The notes: a model not told the origin generated them from the sequence alone. A DNA stretch of 64,000 nt from Favolaschia claudopus (GCA_037176885.1 JAWWNJ010000108.1:558001-622000), one strand, 5' to 3'. Shown: positions 10,386-22,800, counted from the stretch's first letter. Program-made: numbers and translations.

Positions 10386-11615
10386 GACCTTCGCCGTTGC
10401 GAACCGCAAGTCTTGTGCTACGGCGCGTACCCTGCAAAGCATTGAGAACAGGTCTTTTGCTTTTTGTCGCCGATCTCGTTCTCTTGGTGTTGGGGGTGGG
10501 AAGAGATGACCCAGAAGTTCTGGAGCGAAGCGGTCGGGATTTTCGCCTGTCTATCAACGTCCTAGGCGTCGAGTCGGACAGTATGTCATCGCTGGAGGAT
10601 GTCATTGCGTCGACGGATGAAGCAGGTTCTTCTTCCGAGGAAGCACATTGTGTCGCGGAGTGAGTGGTTGGCGAGGAACGCCCCGTGGCGATGTCAGTGT
10701 CCATGTCAGTCACAGTCGCGTCGGGGAACGGAGAGGGAACGCGCGAGTCTACTTCCATGTCGGAGGAGTGCATGGCAGGGTCTGTAGGTGCGCCGGAATC
10801 GCCTTCCTGGACTTGCAGCACTCTCATGTGATGCGCAAGCAACTCGTAGGACTGAAGGAAAGTGCTATCAGCGCTCGTCAAGCACAGAGTGCATTCTCAC
10901 CTTTTTCCCTTCGTATTCAGGTTCCTCACGGAGATGGAACGACGCTTGAATCAAGACCCATTCCCTGACAGAGATCGGGATCGGTTCGGACCAGGAAGGA
11001 CGCGTAACTGTCTCTCCTTCCCCAATGCTGCGGTATACGTGACATGGAGCGTCGCCTCGGTGGTCTGTGTGTATTTCCAAGTAAGTTCCGCACCGGCCGG
11101 TCGAGGAGTGGACTTCTGTTGCAGAAAAGGCCGTTTCGTGGAGCTGCGGGACGGTGAGTTACGGTCTACGAGTGGTCAGAAGAAGCATGTACTTGGAGAC
11201 AACGTGCACCGCAAGCTACTGGCCTACCGACGGCCTCTATTTGCTTGGCGAACAAGGCCTTGATACTGCCCCTAGTGTCCGTTCCCGAACCGAGGATAAA
11301 GGTGCGGTGGGGATGCTGGAGCGTCTGTACAAGATGAGCGGCGAATACTTTATCTGACATGTTCAACCTCACAGGTTCTTGTTCTATCCGGCCAAATAGG
11401 AAGAAGATGCAGGGATCGACCAAGCCGTCTACTGTAAAGACAGTCGGTTCGTTCATGACGTCGCAATAGGTCGAGTTCGGTCGGTGGAAGTCTATACCGT
11501 ATGCCAAGCGAGCGAGGGCCGTGATCTGAGGGTCCTCTAGGAATCGACCGATGTGATCAAGTGTGAGTGGTTTTGCAGTCCATGGAGGGAAAGGGCAACT
11601 GAGAGCGGGGAGCAT
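10351..11615 (-). CDS. Nuclear-type protein with acidic Ser-rich, NLS-bearing tail
   Basis: The start is ATG 11615, exon 1 11615-11373. A GTGAGG...TACAG intron is followed by exon 2 (TLQHPHRTFILGSGTD) from 11334. A middle exon (VREWVLIQASFHLREEPEY) splices through GTGAGA...GCTGATAG...TCCTTCAG to the last exon. That exon begins SYELLAHHMRVLQVQ and ends at 10351. Its tail has acidic Ser clusters (SSEEEPASS, MTSSSDDILSDS) and strong basic nuclear-localisation stretches (TKRTRSATKSKRP, RRSTRLAVR, KKAK). The middle exon boundaries are uncertain. Family not recognised. Confidence 0.55.
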
Positions 11616-11916
11616 GACAGAAGGCAACCGTCAGGACCAGACGTAAACTGCAGCTTTATGCACTGCAACGGAGACGAAAGGATGTGCGAGAACTGTTCCC
11701 GACACGCTCATCGGTGAGCTGAAGTTAACGGCGAAGAACGGAATACCCACGATGTGAGGTGAAGACTCCCCAAGATAGTAGGATGCACCAGATATGGTTA
11801 CTTACCACATATGGCAAGCGACAGTGTCACGGCAAGCGACCTACGGGTTCCATTAAGCGTGTTTCCGTTTTAGGCCGTCGTCGCGTTTACGACATGTCCC
11901 TCCGTGTGCAGGGTGC
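11616..11916. other. Intergenic region
   Basis: About 300 bases between the start of the minus-strand gene and the first coding-like bases of the next plus-strand gene. No feature seen apart from presumed promoters. Confidence 0.45.
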
Positions 11917-12734
11917 AGTTTTGACATAAGGTGCCTTTTACGGACTTGGAGACGATGCGGTGACCGAGCCTTCGACCCATTTCTGACGAAGCGTGTGGAC
12001 GACAGGAGGACGGCCATAAAAGACGTCGGAAGCAGGGATGGCTCCCAAGTTCTCGTACTCGCAGGCTTGGTCATGAGCGCTTGCATTCCGCCAATGAGTT
12101 GGTATTTCATATCGGAGACGAGGGAAGTCGCTTTTTCCGAATTTATGGTACGTGACAGACCAAAGCGTTCAGTCAGTTTGTAACAAGAGTAGGAGGGCGC
12201 GAAATCTGTGCACGCCATTCTCATTCCGGACGGGCCTGTCATATCACAGCTGGTGTGGGTTAGAGTCCCTTTTCTGGGAGACGTGCGCCAGGCTCGGACA
12301 GCTGCGCAAGTAAACGCAGAGCTGTGGTTCGACGCGTCAAGAGGAAGCGGAGAAGCTTGGGTGGATCTGGAGGGGCGGGTATTCGACTTCAATTTCAAGT
12401 CGAAGCAGGAAGAGCGGGAATGCCAGTACTCGTTCACAGTCGTTGTTGCGCCTCAGCATGCGACTGGGAATGACGTCCATCCAATCAATTACCACATAAT
12501 GAAGACGGTGGACGGTCTCGACCGGGTCTGGAGAGGAAATGTTTTGGTTTTCAAGCGTGGCAAGTCCCGAAACAGGCCTTTCGTGGACATACAACCGGCG
12601 GATATAGTGGCTCTCGAATGGGTCATTCCCAAGTTAGTTGCAGCTCAATTTGGGAGCTGCCCGCTGACTCACCTGACAGGGTATTCCTCGAAACGATCTC
12701 GCCCAATTTCGAAAGAGACGACGGGAACGAGTAG
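11917..12734 (+). CDS. Unknown protein, 5' end uncertain
   Basis: Three coding blocks are supported. The first reads up to 12147 (GSQVLVLAGLVMSACIPPMS) and ends at a GTACGT donor. The second is 12193-12632. The third is 12680-12734, after a GTTAGT...CTGAC...CAG intron, and gives VFLETISPNFERDDGNE before the stop. The body is beta-rich with a WRGNVLVFKRG motif after VHPINYHIMKTVDG. I could not find a convincing ATG: the in-frame open region extends upstream to about 11917 without a clear start, so an exon may be missing. Not recognised as a known domain. Confidence 0.5.
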
Positions 12735-12813
12735 GACTGTTATGGTTAATGTTGTGCGCACGTAACGCAGCGAGACGAATAAAAGGCGCTTTCTTTCAGT
12801 GTCGTTCCATACA

Positions 12814-13880
12814 ATGCCTAAGCACCGCCCAGCCCTGAAAACTCGAGTACAGCCGTACCGCAAAACAAAACGCCTTCCTCCTCATGACTTTTGGAGTCAA
12901 TCCGACATCGTCCTGTACATGCTGCGCTTTCTCGCTCTTATCGACATTCTCCGCTTCTCGCACGTCGACAGAGCGTGCAGCATGTATGCTAAGGAATATC
13001 TCAAGTGCAGAACCTATAGATACACGTCCCCCTTTTTCACCGAATGCCCAGGCTTCGTTCCTCCGTCTCACGAACAGGGCCATAGCTCTTTGTTCGAGGG
13101 CTTTTTTCGAGTGTTGGAGCGAACACACAGCTGGATCGTAGGGTCAGTTGCGTTGGCTGTCGCGTCCACTCTCTCCGATGTGCCAAGTCCCGACAACTTG
13201 AACGTGATAAGCTACTACGAGAACTTCGATGCCTGGGAAACCTTTATGACCAAGGAGTCTGGGTTTGTGTTGGAGGATCGCAGTTGGAGTGCAGGGCCAT
13301 ATATTTCCAGTGGAGGATGGAGACTGATATTCCGTCATACTGCCATGCCGGTGCGTGTTGAGCTGAACAGCAATACCAGCGAGGTCCTGGTCTTGACGTT
13401 TTGCAGGGATCGGTGGTGACAATTACCTTTTCCTTGCGACGCAATCTTGGCCCCCTCTTCTTTGCGTCCCCGAACACGGACCAGATGATCGCTATTGGGG
13501 CGTCTGAAATCATCACTCCGGTCCTAAAAAACGTGTCGGAACAACGACACATACAAGGCTGGAGAAAGCGGATGGATGCGCTATGTTTCGACCCGTTGTA
13601 TCACCGTTTTTTCCGCACAACGTCTCGATTTCCAGGCGCGATCACCCTCCACATTTCTACTACAGGTTGGGACAGGCCGTGCGGGATGTCTTGTCCAGGC
13701 CGTTGGAGGTCTGTTCACGAACTGAAAGGTTTCGCGCACATCAAGTGGGGTGGAATGGGAAACGTCGGTCAGGACATCGATCCGTCTCTTTCGCTCATGG
13801 GGAAGAGCAGCCTTTTATTTCGCTTTGGTGCACGTTGCAGGAATCCGAACTGCTCAAATTCACCGCTTGATACGGAGTAG
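12814..13880 (+). CDS. F-box-like protein with CG-x-x-CP tail (third family member)
   Basis: Exons 12814-13350 and 13407-13880 give 336 aa. The N-terminus is basic; an F-box-like helix set follows (DIVLYMLRFLALIDILRFSH, about residues 30-50). A segment FEGFFRVLERTHSWIVGSVA lies where the paralogues have LLASFSLLYEDVKMMQTATG. The C-terminal part has CGMSCPGRWR and ends in CRNPNCSN, matching the CG..CP cysteine pattern of the pair at 3508 and 5929 but far diverged. It uses the same overall plan, so I place it in the same expanded family. SCF-adaptor role is inference. Confidence 0.65.
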
Positions 13881-14638
13881 AAAGGACATGTACGAGAATT
13901 AGGCACAATGTCGGGTCACGGTGAAGTTCGGAGTAGATATTGAGTAGATAGGAGGGGGAGGCTAATAATCATTGAGTCTTCTTCTCGTCGCACAGAGGGA
14001 GGGGTGGTGGCTGTCCTTCACCATTCTTTGCACCCTGGTTCTGGTTTTTCTGCCTTCACTTATCCAGGTCCTTCAAATCAGTGACACAGAAAGTCGTCGG
14101 CACACGTGATAAACGCTCGCTGCCGATTGAATTAAATTTGAATCTCCGCACTTGCTCGCAGCGACCAGCAGGCCGGAGAATGCAGCCAACAGTTACCTTG
14201 GGGCGAACTTCTCGAAGGCAAGACAGTATCTGCAACTTCCAATGTGCGACTTCTTTGCACGACACGCAACAGATTCGAAGGTCCCGCAAATTCCGCCAGA
14301 ATTCAGCCGCAACGCGAGAGTCAAGTACAAGCTCAAAGGACGTTCTGTTAGGTGACTTTGTTGCCAGCCAAAGTGTTCGCAAGGGAGGGATCGAAAAGTC
14401 TTTGGTCTTCTGAGTCCGTGAAATGATCTGGACGTGGATACTGAGAATCAAAGTGCGAGGCGTCTGTTGAAGAGGACGAAGTAGCTTTGTGGAGACCAGA
14501 TCGGACCAGCAGGAGATGAGCGCCGGTATAGCAACTATTTGCAAGTCAAAAGGAGGACGGTGCAATGGAGCAGCACCTCGAACTCGCTGAGCGTTTCGGT
14601 CACGACTAGAACTTGTCTTAATGTCGTCTCCCTTCTAG
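13881..14638. other. Ambiguous stretch, possible upstream exon
   Basis: Plus-strand 14152-14352 reads like an exon (YLQLPMCDFFARH, FSRNARVKYKLKGRSV) and could belong to the gene at 14639, but phases do not join directly. A minus-strand reading (14056-14565) is also open. I cannot decide. Confidence 0.3.
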
Positions 14639-15365
14639 GAGGACCTGAACGGACAGCTCCTGCGACACACACGCTCCTCGTACCAAGACGCGCGGTTATT
14701 TGCTGATGCATGGAACGCAAACGCAAAGTACTTGACCATCGAAGGCACCGTCAAGGAGCGCACACAAATCATCAAAGAATCGAAAATGCGCGTTGCACTG
14801 AGTTTGGACGCTAGCCACGAGCAGGCAAAATTCTTCACTGCAGAGACGAAAACTGTGAGGGTGCGAAATCGGTGGCAAGTCGACGGAAGGATCGACGTAG
14901 AGAGTTCAATGCATAGGCGGGTGAGTGGTCAGCGACATCGCAGCGCGATCCTTTCTTAAATCTCTTCTCCTTGCGGCGAACTGAAAGCGCGTCTATGTGA
15001 AGACAACATTTCGTGCCTGGCGTGGGTACGACTGGCCATTGAAGGAAACATCGCAGGTAGGAGGAGCCCACCAAAGCAAATGCGGTCGCGCACAAACAGG
15101 CCGTGTCCTCCCTCGCAGGCGCTACAAGTTGAAGAGGGTGTCTCTCACGTCCAACATCAGAAGATACGGTCAAGGCGAAAAGCTTCGATGCAACGTCAGG
15201 AAGGGACAGCCAGGCGTGTTGTCTGTCTACGAAGGCGAGACCCCAGTGTCTTTTCCTTGCGATCGCGGTACACGACGCGCAATCCACGAGCGAGGCAAGG
15301 TACGGCGAGCGACCATTGACGGACGAAAAAGTGCGTGGAAACAGACCGCTCGCTTAAAGTTCTGA
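14639..15365 (+). CDS. Unknown basic protein, 5' end incomplete
   Basis: The exon 14639-14920 begins after a CCCTTCTAG acceptor and reads EDLNGQLLRHTRSSYQDARL, then LTIEGTVKERTQIIKESKM. It joins in phase 0 through GTGAGT...CTGAAAG to 14988-15365. The second part is rich in Arg/Lys (RYKLKRVSLTSNIRRYGQ) and runs open to the stop at 15365; an alternative short intron inside it would change the C-terminus. The start exon is not identified. Tail to tail with the RING gene 24 bases away. Confidence 0.45.
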
Positions 15366-15388
15366 CGTAGAGAATCTGTATTCACAAC

Positions 15389-16091
15389 TTATTCTACATT
15401 GTAGGTGGGACCTGACATGACGTGTGGCCAGACATAAGGAGGGATACGAGTACGGGAAGTCGGTGCCTCTACGTTGTTTTCCGCTATTGCGCGCGCTAAT
15501 TCCCTTTCAAAGAGCTCATCTTGGATGGGATTCTCCGTTATCTCTCCACGACAGAGAGGACATGTGCCAGCGCGTTCCATCGCTCTAGCCATGCAAGCGT
15601 CGCAGAAGACGTGCATGCACAAGAGTCTACCGAAGTGAGAATTCGTGTCTGCACGCGCAGCGGCATGTAACTCACACGACAGGAAGGTTGAATGTTTCCC
15701 AACATATTGAGCAAGTGAAAAGTTCGGCAATGTCGTGCTCTGGGTCGCCGCCGTATTCGATGTAGTCGGTGGGGGGGAGAGGAGGAAGGCGCGCGTTCCT
15801 GAGAATCGCATTCGTGGCGCCCTCAGCTGCGTCGCCGTGGACGGGACTATTTTCGGCTGAAGAGTGCACTTCAATTGATGGTAGTGCATGCCATACGTCA
15901 ACGTCGATTGCAAGGTGCGATCTGGTGCCGCTATCCTTTGTGAAGCGGCGATAATTTTCGAACGGATCGGTTTGCAAAGCGTGGGAGGGGCTGGGATCAA
16001 CCGCTGGCACAGGAGTAGCTGTGGTTCGCAGACCACGAGCGAAAGCGTCTTTAATGGACGACTGGTATAGACGGGCTCGGGGGAAGTCCAT
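15389..16091 (-). CDS. RING-finger protein (putative E3 ubiquitin ligase)
   Basis: Exons 16091-15676 and 15626-15389 join to 217 aa. The intron splits the RING domain: exon 1 ends CSICWETFNLPVV and exon 2 gives LLCMHVFCDACMARAMERA then CPLCR. The order C-x2-C, C-x-H-x2-C-x2-C, C-x2-C is a complete C3HC4 RING (about residues 130-170). RING proteins recruit E2 enzymes for ubiquitin transfer. The N-terminal 125 residues are low-complexity; the C-terminus carries an acidic helix (DELFERELARAIAENN). Its neighbourhood is rich in F-box genes, so ubiquitin-pathway genes are clustered here. Confidence 0.85.
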
Positions 16092-16586
16092 GGCGAGCAG
16101 CGCATTTACTGAAGCCTTTATGCAGCACTGCTTGAAGGTACCTACCAGTTATGGTCTCTTTCGCCGAGTCGATTGCTCAAGTTGGACCGGAGAAACCGCA
16201 TAAGAGTCGATGCCTTATTCGTCAGTGCGTCGCAACGAGCTCGTCGCTCGACCTCAATTTGTAGAACATACAAGTCAAGGCCACGGACCCGAAACAAGAG
16301 AAACATTTGGCGAGAACATTGGATTATGGCCCAAAAAGGAAATAAACAGCCGATCTCGTCCTTAAGCGGCCGCTCGAAGTAACTTTTTTGGCAACGTTTG
16401 CTGGCAAGAAGAGCAGCGATGCGCCAGTTTGCGTAACTCTCTCTTCATGACCATTTCTGGCTCAAGTCGCTTATTTTAGAGTGAAACAAAGATCACTTTC
16501 CTGCTTGCCGTACCACCACAGTATATAACTGTAGGGTCCAGGACTGCAGGTTCGCCATTGCTTCATACCACTTGGGTTCCTCTCGA
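16092..16586. promoter_or_regulatory. Divergent promoter region
   Basis: 495 bases between the RING gene (-) and the long gene starting at 16587 (+). A TATA-like GTATATAA lies at 16521, about 65 bases before the plus-strand ATG. Confidence 0.45.
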
Positions 16587-19500
16587 ATGGACGTTGACAT
16601 AGACAATAGAACATTCCGCTCAGAGCGCGTCGACTTTTCGAACTACTCTGCCGCGCAGTTCCAGGGCGTCCTCTCGTGTATTAGGCGCAGTGAATATTAC
16701 GCTGGACGAACCGACATCCTACGAGTTGCCGGTTGGGGAAAGGGCCATGAGCACTGGAAGACGCTTCGCGCAGCTGTCCCGACCGAGCCTAACACGCTAC
16801 CGCCCGTGATTCCCCTTATTGTTGTAGGCTCGTTCGAAGCACAGGCTTTGGGGGGGGGCGGGAGCGCTGGCCCTGCGAACCCCGAAGTGGTGAAGGCGAA
16901 AAGGTGGGGTACAGTGGGGCCCTGCGGTAAGTAACTTCAGCGTCGATCACGTTTGGTGGGCTTGATCAGTTCACACAGACGACGAGGGCTTCGTAGGAGT
17001 GCAGGAGGAGTGCCTGAGGGGAGTGGAGGACATAGTCAGCGCCACGGCAGGAGGAAAGCCCGTTTTCAATGGGTGGGACCTTGTCGACGGACAGAAATGT
17101 TTGCGGGTCGGAGGACGCGTTTGGTTGCATGAAGGCGAGGAGCCCAACGGTGAGGTTCGGTGGTATTCTTGTTGCAAGACACTTACGGACAGCAGGTGCG
17201 GTCACTTTAGACGATTTGAAGATATCCAATCCGGATGTGCTCGACTGTTTCCGTACGGCTCTGTCCAGCAATTTTCGTCTCAGAGATTATGTGGCGTTCG
17301 ACGTCAGGGGTCACCGCATACCCTTCAGCCTTCTGAGGAGCTCGCTGTCTGGTTCCATTGTGATGGTCACTGTGTCGGCCAGTGCCATTTCGATTAACAA
17401 AGAGATCAATGGCGTGTTCACTCCAGCAATCTCCTTGGCTTGTAAGCGCTACTATTTCCGCGCACGTTCTGCATTTAAATGAAGACAGTGGAAGTCATGG
17501 AGGTTCAGGTGCTACGCGCACCGCTGAAGGCAGCGCAGGAGCTCGTTCATCCGGCACAGACTTCCATCGCCAGGATCTTGAGTACAAAACCAGTACAAAC
17601 GCAACCTCCGGTAAACGGATGGAAGTTTATGCAGTACCAGGGTCCTCAGGTAGGTTACTACGAAGTCAAATTTTGAACGAGAATTCATATCACGGTTCGT
17701 GAACAGGATAAAGTCCATAAAGGTGGATTCGTGGCGATGCCGAACGCACCCAACGATCCCAGCCGGTCATTAAGTAAGCTACCGGAGCGCGTGTTACAAA
17801 CGCCTCCTGTCGGTCACGGACAGTCTCTGGTAGGTTTTTCAAATCACAAGTGGTTGGTACTCAGCGCAGACAGTTCGGCCTCCAACCGGCGTCGAGTTCG
17901 CCCGACTTCACCTTTGACAACGTCACCCAGCAGGACATGGCGCTGGCAAGCCGGGGAAAGGAGCTGTCGACTGCCTCCAGTCAGGGACAAGGGCGGCGCA
18001 GTTCTGGCAAGGTAAGCCGACTTACATGGCCATCCATACTAAAGAGAGGTGTTTACGGACGAAGCAGGCGAGGAAGGGGGGAGGGAGACCGTTGAACGGA
18101 GCACACGCACGTAGTACTGCTGGCAAGGCCACTAGCCGATGGCCGACTCCGAGCGAGCCTTCGAATGTCCTTCAACTAGAGGACGACGCGGGGCACCGCA
18201 TGCGGGCAGCGGTAGAAACGCATATGCCGGTTCCTCGCTCTCCAGTTAAAGCCCGAGACAACCATGTAAATTTAAACATGTTATGCGCACTTGCCACCTA
18301 TCTCATATTCAGCAGATCGGCAACCTTTCGCAGTCTGATCAGCACGATCAAAGGCCACAGTCTCGCGGATCGTTGCACGCCATGTTGGAGTTCGGGAACG
18401 GGAACGAAACGGTGTCTGTCGGCGACAGACAACAGGTGCTTGCGATCTTCCATCGACACGGATTTTCGGCGGAGACTGACCCGTGTCAGATATTCGGAGA
18501 GCGAGACGGTCGTGTCGAAGTTGCGCGCACTGCAGTGTACAAAGACGGCCAACACCCAGGCTCTCCTTTCCCGGGACACGGCAACATAGGTAACGGTATC
18601 GTCAGAGCGCCGAGTAGCCGACATGGAGAGGTCGGTGTGGTGCAGTATTTTGTGTGGCGAGTACTGAGAAGAGGTTTACCCAGGTGAAATCACCTTCGCT
18701 TGCAAGTGGAACAGCCGCTTCTCGACCTGCAAGTCGCCTGCATCAAAACACTTATCAGGTCCCTGCGAATCAGCGGCACCAGGACGTGTTTTCCGTAGAT
18801 TTTTCCAGGGACATCACCAGGCCCTCCAGCCAAGTGCCGGAGGAGGTGCGTTTCCGGTAGGGTAGTGACCTATACGAAAATTGACAGTAGGATGTTGTCA
18901 GGCAACCTCCGTTTCCACGGGCTTGCATGGGCGAAGGGCCTCAACGCCATTTACTCCTATCCAGCGAAGCTTGGACGGGACGGCGAATGATCAGGCCTAT
19001 CGCCGTACAAAGTTAGGCAACGTTTTTCGTGACGTGGACGGATATGAAAGACAGGGCCAGGTGCGTTTTCGTCGCAGAGTCCGTTTGTGCAAGTGCCGAA
19101 AGGACGGGTCTGTTAGATGGATGCGGGCTCGCTGCAGAGGAATGCCGTCAGGCCTCCGAGCAGGATTAGAGATAACGCTGGAATTGCCGTTCACAGCACA
19201 GGCCAGAGTGTTCAGTCGATGGAGACTGCAGCGAACATCACTCGACCTCAAAGTCGTGTCACGCGTCATTCAAAGCGAGGGCACGGCGAGGCTGGGATAG
19301 TGAGATCTCAGTCGCGTGCTGTAGCGGGCGATAAAGTGAGTAATTGGTCAACAGAGCTGAACGACGTTAACAACGGGTTCGCACAGGTCAGTGCAAGTCA
19401 GGAAGACGGGCACCGATCCGCCCGTGAAGGTGCGCGTGAAGACGGGAAGTTCTATGTGCCGGCGAACGCGGAAACCATACCAGTCGTCTACCGAGCAGAA

Positions 19501-20819
19501 GAGGCGGGTTGTTCAAGTTCATGCCATACAGGACAATAACGAGGAACATATTTAGAAGACCGTAGCTCCGTTGGGTATTCCGGGAACAGCACAGGTTATG
19601 TCAGCGACTGGCGAATATAACAAAGTGAGCGATTGTCCGGTAGAGCAGACTGGTTGCAGAGCGATAACGTCGAGTTCATTGCAAGAGCGAGCTGCTCCAG
19701 GGCTGGCCCCACACCGCTCACTCGAGCGAAAGCGAGAAAGAGAGACTTCGAAGCGGACCATCGGAACAGGTATGTCTGTTAAATTCATGTCTATGCAGAG
19801 CATTAACAACGGAACGTGTTTAGGTGGGCCTACATGGAAATGCCACTTTGGGAACAGAACTTTTTGTCTCGGCAATGAATTCATACAACGAGGTAAGGAA
19901 TTCCATGCTCGTAGTTTCGTGCTATGTCGGTACCAGTGACGTTCTTTCTCTCTAGAGGAACTCGTTGAATCCCCAAGGCAATGACTATTTGTGGACAGGC
20001 GAGTCGATATACAGCAAGGAGCTGAACGATGCGACGGTGAAAAGAGGCACAACGCATGACAGTGGGGCGTACGTAGTGGCCCCGAACGACGTAAAGTTTA
20101 TGTTACGCGCGATCGGGACACTGATTGATTCTACTCCATGTTTGTAGCTTCAACGCAGCGACGCATCCACTCACAGCCATACGAGCACGACCGTCGGATC
20201 TGGGGGCTCTTCGGATACTGCATCGGTGCACGTGCAAACTCCTGGTCTGTCAGACGCGGAGTACAATGGGATGGCCTCTGTTTATCCGCCGTACACGTAT
20301 CCGACTGACTATTTCAATCCCACGGATGGAAGGGCAGCGGAGGTCGCTGCATTCATGGAGAACGCAATGAACTTGAGTCCGAGCAGCGATCCTTACGGCG
20401 CATTATGGGATATCGACTTCAAAGGCCCTTTGTCTGTTTCGTTGCAGGACGTTCAAGTCACGGACATTGTGAAGGATGACGGTCACTTTGGAAGTTATGG
20501 AGCCGATGGTGTCGCCACAGACTACTCGTCCGGTGACACTATCTACTCATCCAGCAGCAACTCCGAGGAGGAATATAAGCTCGGACGCGCGGGGTCTTCC
20601 TCTTCTTTTGAAGGAAGCCAGAGCACCAGCGAGTCAAGTTGGGAGAGCGCCGGTAAGCAACGACAGCCTCTGCCGTCGAGACAGTGAAGGACTAACTGGA
20701 CCGTAGATCATAGCGATAACAGCATGTCGAAAGTGGTGCCACTAGAGACGCGTAAGCGAAGGGCATCGATGTCATACGAAGAGACGGAGACGGAAGCGAA
20801 AAGACATAGACTCAATTGA
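16587..20819 (+). CDS. Long many-exon Ser/Gln-rich nuclear-type protein
   Basis: Exons 16587-16926, 16979-17149, 17193-17441, 17485-17649, 17723-17829 and 17874-18011 join in frame. Further exons follow to 20653, and the last one runs 20707-20819. The first ~250 residues look folded (FNGWDLVDGQKCLRVGGRVW, LRDYVAFDVRGHRIPFSLLR). The rest is low-complexity Ser/Gly/Gln/Thr with exons ending in CAG. The C-terminus is acidic Ser-rich (YSSSSNSEEEY, SSSSFEGSQSTSESSWESA) and ends with a bipartite-like NLS (TRKRRASMSYEE...AKRHRLN). I infer a nuclear regulatory protein; no DNA-binding domain is recognised. Exon borders between 18.0 and 20.1 kb are approximate. Confidence 0.55.
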
Positions 20820-21047
20820 TGGAAAGCAACGAAGTATGCGCGTAGTCAGTTGAAGTGATAGAATGTGCATTTGAAAGGCGGTTACACTCAGAGATCAGCG
20901 AATTGTGTGTAAGGACGAGAATTTGTAAGAGAGCAAACAAACAGCGCATACGGTCCCAAGGTATAGTACTTATCGGAGCGAAGGTAAACGGGTTGTAATC
21001 CTTTTGACGAAAACTACACTCAATGCGCGTGACTAGCCTGGCAGAGT

Positions 21048-22784
21048 TTATACTGGCATAAGTTCGATGGTCCGTATGGCTTGGGTTGCCATGAAGTGTT
21101 CTATAGCTAGTCGCGCTGCATAGGGTAGACTCCATTCAAAGCCCGTGGCATGACCAAGAGGATCGTCCCATTTGGATGAAAACTCTGGCTCCCACTCCTG
21201 TATGGTACGTTCAGCACGCCACCTTCTCTCCTGGGCTTTGGGGATAAAGGAAAGAAACTGCAATTTATTTTTGAAGCGTGTTCTGATCATTTGCATCACT
21301 GTCACTTCGGAACCGATTTCGTCCATAGCGCTCGCTTGAGTTCTCGAGTACCCGCTCTCAGATAATCTCAAGAAGCGAAGATTTGGAATCAAGGAGAGGT
21401 CGCACAACTCCCGGAAGAACATTTCGTTGACACACTCTGTGTGACAGGTACCGAGATCCAGTCGAAGGAGAGAGGGACAGGATCAGAGGTGGGAAAGCAG
21501 GACGGATAAGGAGTAGGGGACCGGAAGGGAAATTTCCAAAGTCTGGAGGAGCGGGCAACGGGGAAGGAATTCGTCTAGGTCCTGGTGAAATCGATGGCTA
21601 GCTTCCGTGACGTGCAAGGTCCTGTCCGAGCTTCCTGAAAGGTGCAACTCAGTCAGGTTAGGGCAATCGATTCCTTGAAATGTCGTGGACCCGGAAATCC
21701 ACTTCCAAGGAACTATGTATTCAAAGCACGACAGACTAAGCAATTTGACGCGATCCGCACCGATCGGCAAGAAAACTCCTCCCAAAGAGAGTTTGGTGAG
21801 GGACGAGAGACGCTGTAAATGCGACGCGGGGAGCATCCCATCAGCGCGAGCCGTGTTGAGTTCGGCGTAGACAGTCAAAGAAGACCAAGAGATATGGAGT
21901 CGGCGGTCAGGTTCGAAAGTCTGAATCAAAGTCAAGGACTGCATTTCAGATTCGATGTGGATTTCAGGTTGGAGATTCCTTTCCTCCAAATCCGTGGCCC
22001 AGTGGGGCAGGCCTTGTGTGGAAGGGTAACGTCCTGTATTCCATGGAGGTCCGACGACGTAAAGATTGGCGATGTCAGGAAGGGGCGCAGTTTGATGAAA
22101 AAAGGATCGTGCCAGGTAGCCGGACGGAGAATAGAAATCGTGAAGAGCTAGGTTCCGAATGCGAGGAATGGGTGCATCCTGAAGCGGTTGGCGAAAGATA
22201 GTCACCAGGAGCTTCTCGTTCAGTTGCGACCGTTCGGTGGGCATAATGACGTCGACAATGCCGGAAGCCGCGATATACTGAAGTTTTTTCGACTTCTTGT
22301 CGAGAGAATCACCGGCACCCAGATGCAGAGGATTCCAAAGAGAGGCAGCTGCGGAGTTGGTCAGCATCTGTCTCCAGTGCCTGCAGACCTGACTCAAGTC
22401 GGTTAAGGACACGACAGGCCATTCGTTTTCGTGACCGTGTGCCCAAGTAAAGATGTGAATCCATATCTCCAATGGAACACGAGAAATGGGATGTAACGCA
22501 GATTCTGTGCCTGTAACAATAACTTTTGCCCATCCTAGCTTCATTTTCGCTAGGAGCAAGTCTCTTTCCATTTTTTGGACCTGCTGTTCGTAGGCAGACA
22601 CTGCAGCTTCGCCTATGGGCATCCATTTGCGAATACGGGCTTCCAGGACGGATACATGTGGGTTTCGAGATTCATGCGGGGCTTGAATGAGAAGTGGGGA
22701 CGAGTTCGATGTGAATCGCATGGTTTGAGGCGACGTTTCCGTGATAGGGCGTTCCATGGGATACTCGAAACACGGTGAGTTCAT
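21048..22784 (-). CDS. F-box/leucine-rich protein with an in-frame stop
   Basis: From ATG 22784 the frame gives an N-terminal coiled region (AYEQQVQKMERDLLLAKMKL) and an agaric-type F-box (ISRVPLEIWIHIFTWA, about residue 100). Leucine-rich repeats follow (LSSLTKLSLGGVF, CPNLTELHLSGSS, CPLLQTLEISLPV). A TGA at 21483-21485 ends the 433-aa ORF. The same frame continues without any gap through further repeats (CPSLLRLDLGTCHTECVNEM, IPNLRFLRLSESG) to 21048. No GT-AG intron removes the stop in phase. It is either a recent nonsense mutation (pseudogene), a truncated allele, or a sequence error. F-box proteins are SCF substrate adaptors. Confidence 0.75.
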
Positions 22785-22800
22785 ATGGAGACTAAGAAGG

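Noticed and set aside
10379..10663. Plus-strand ORF ending in SSEEAHCVAE
   Set aside because: It is the mirror of the minus-strand Ser/Lys-rich exon at 10351, which has splice signals and an NLS-type tail.
16587..17441. Velvet-type or homeodomain (mating-type) protein
   Set aside because: Neither the velvet signature strands nor a WF-x-N-x-R helix is present in any frame of the cluster.
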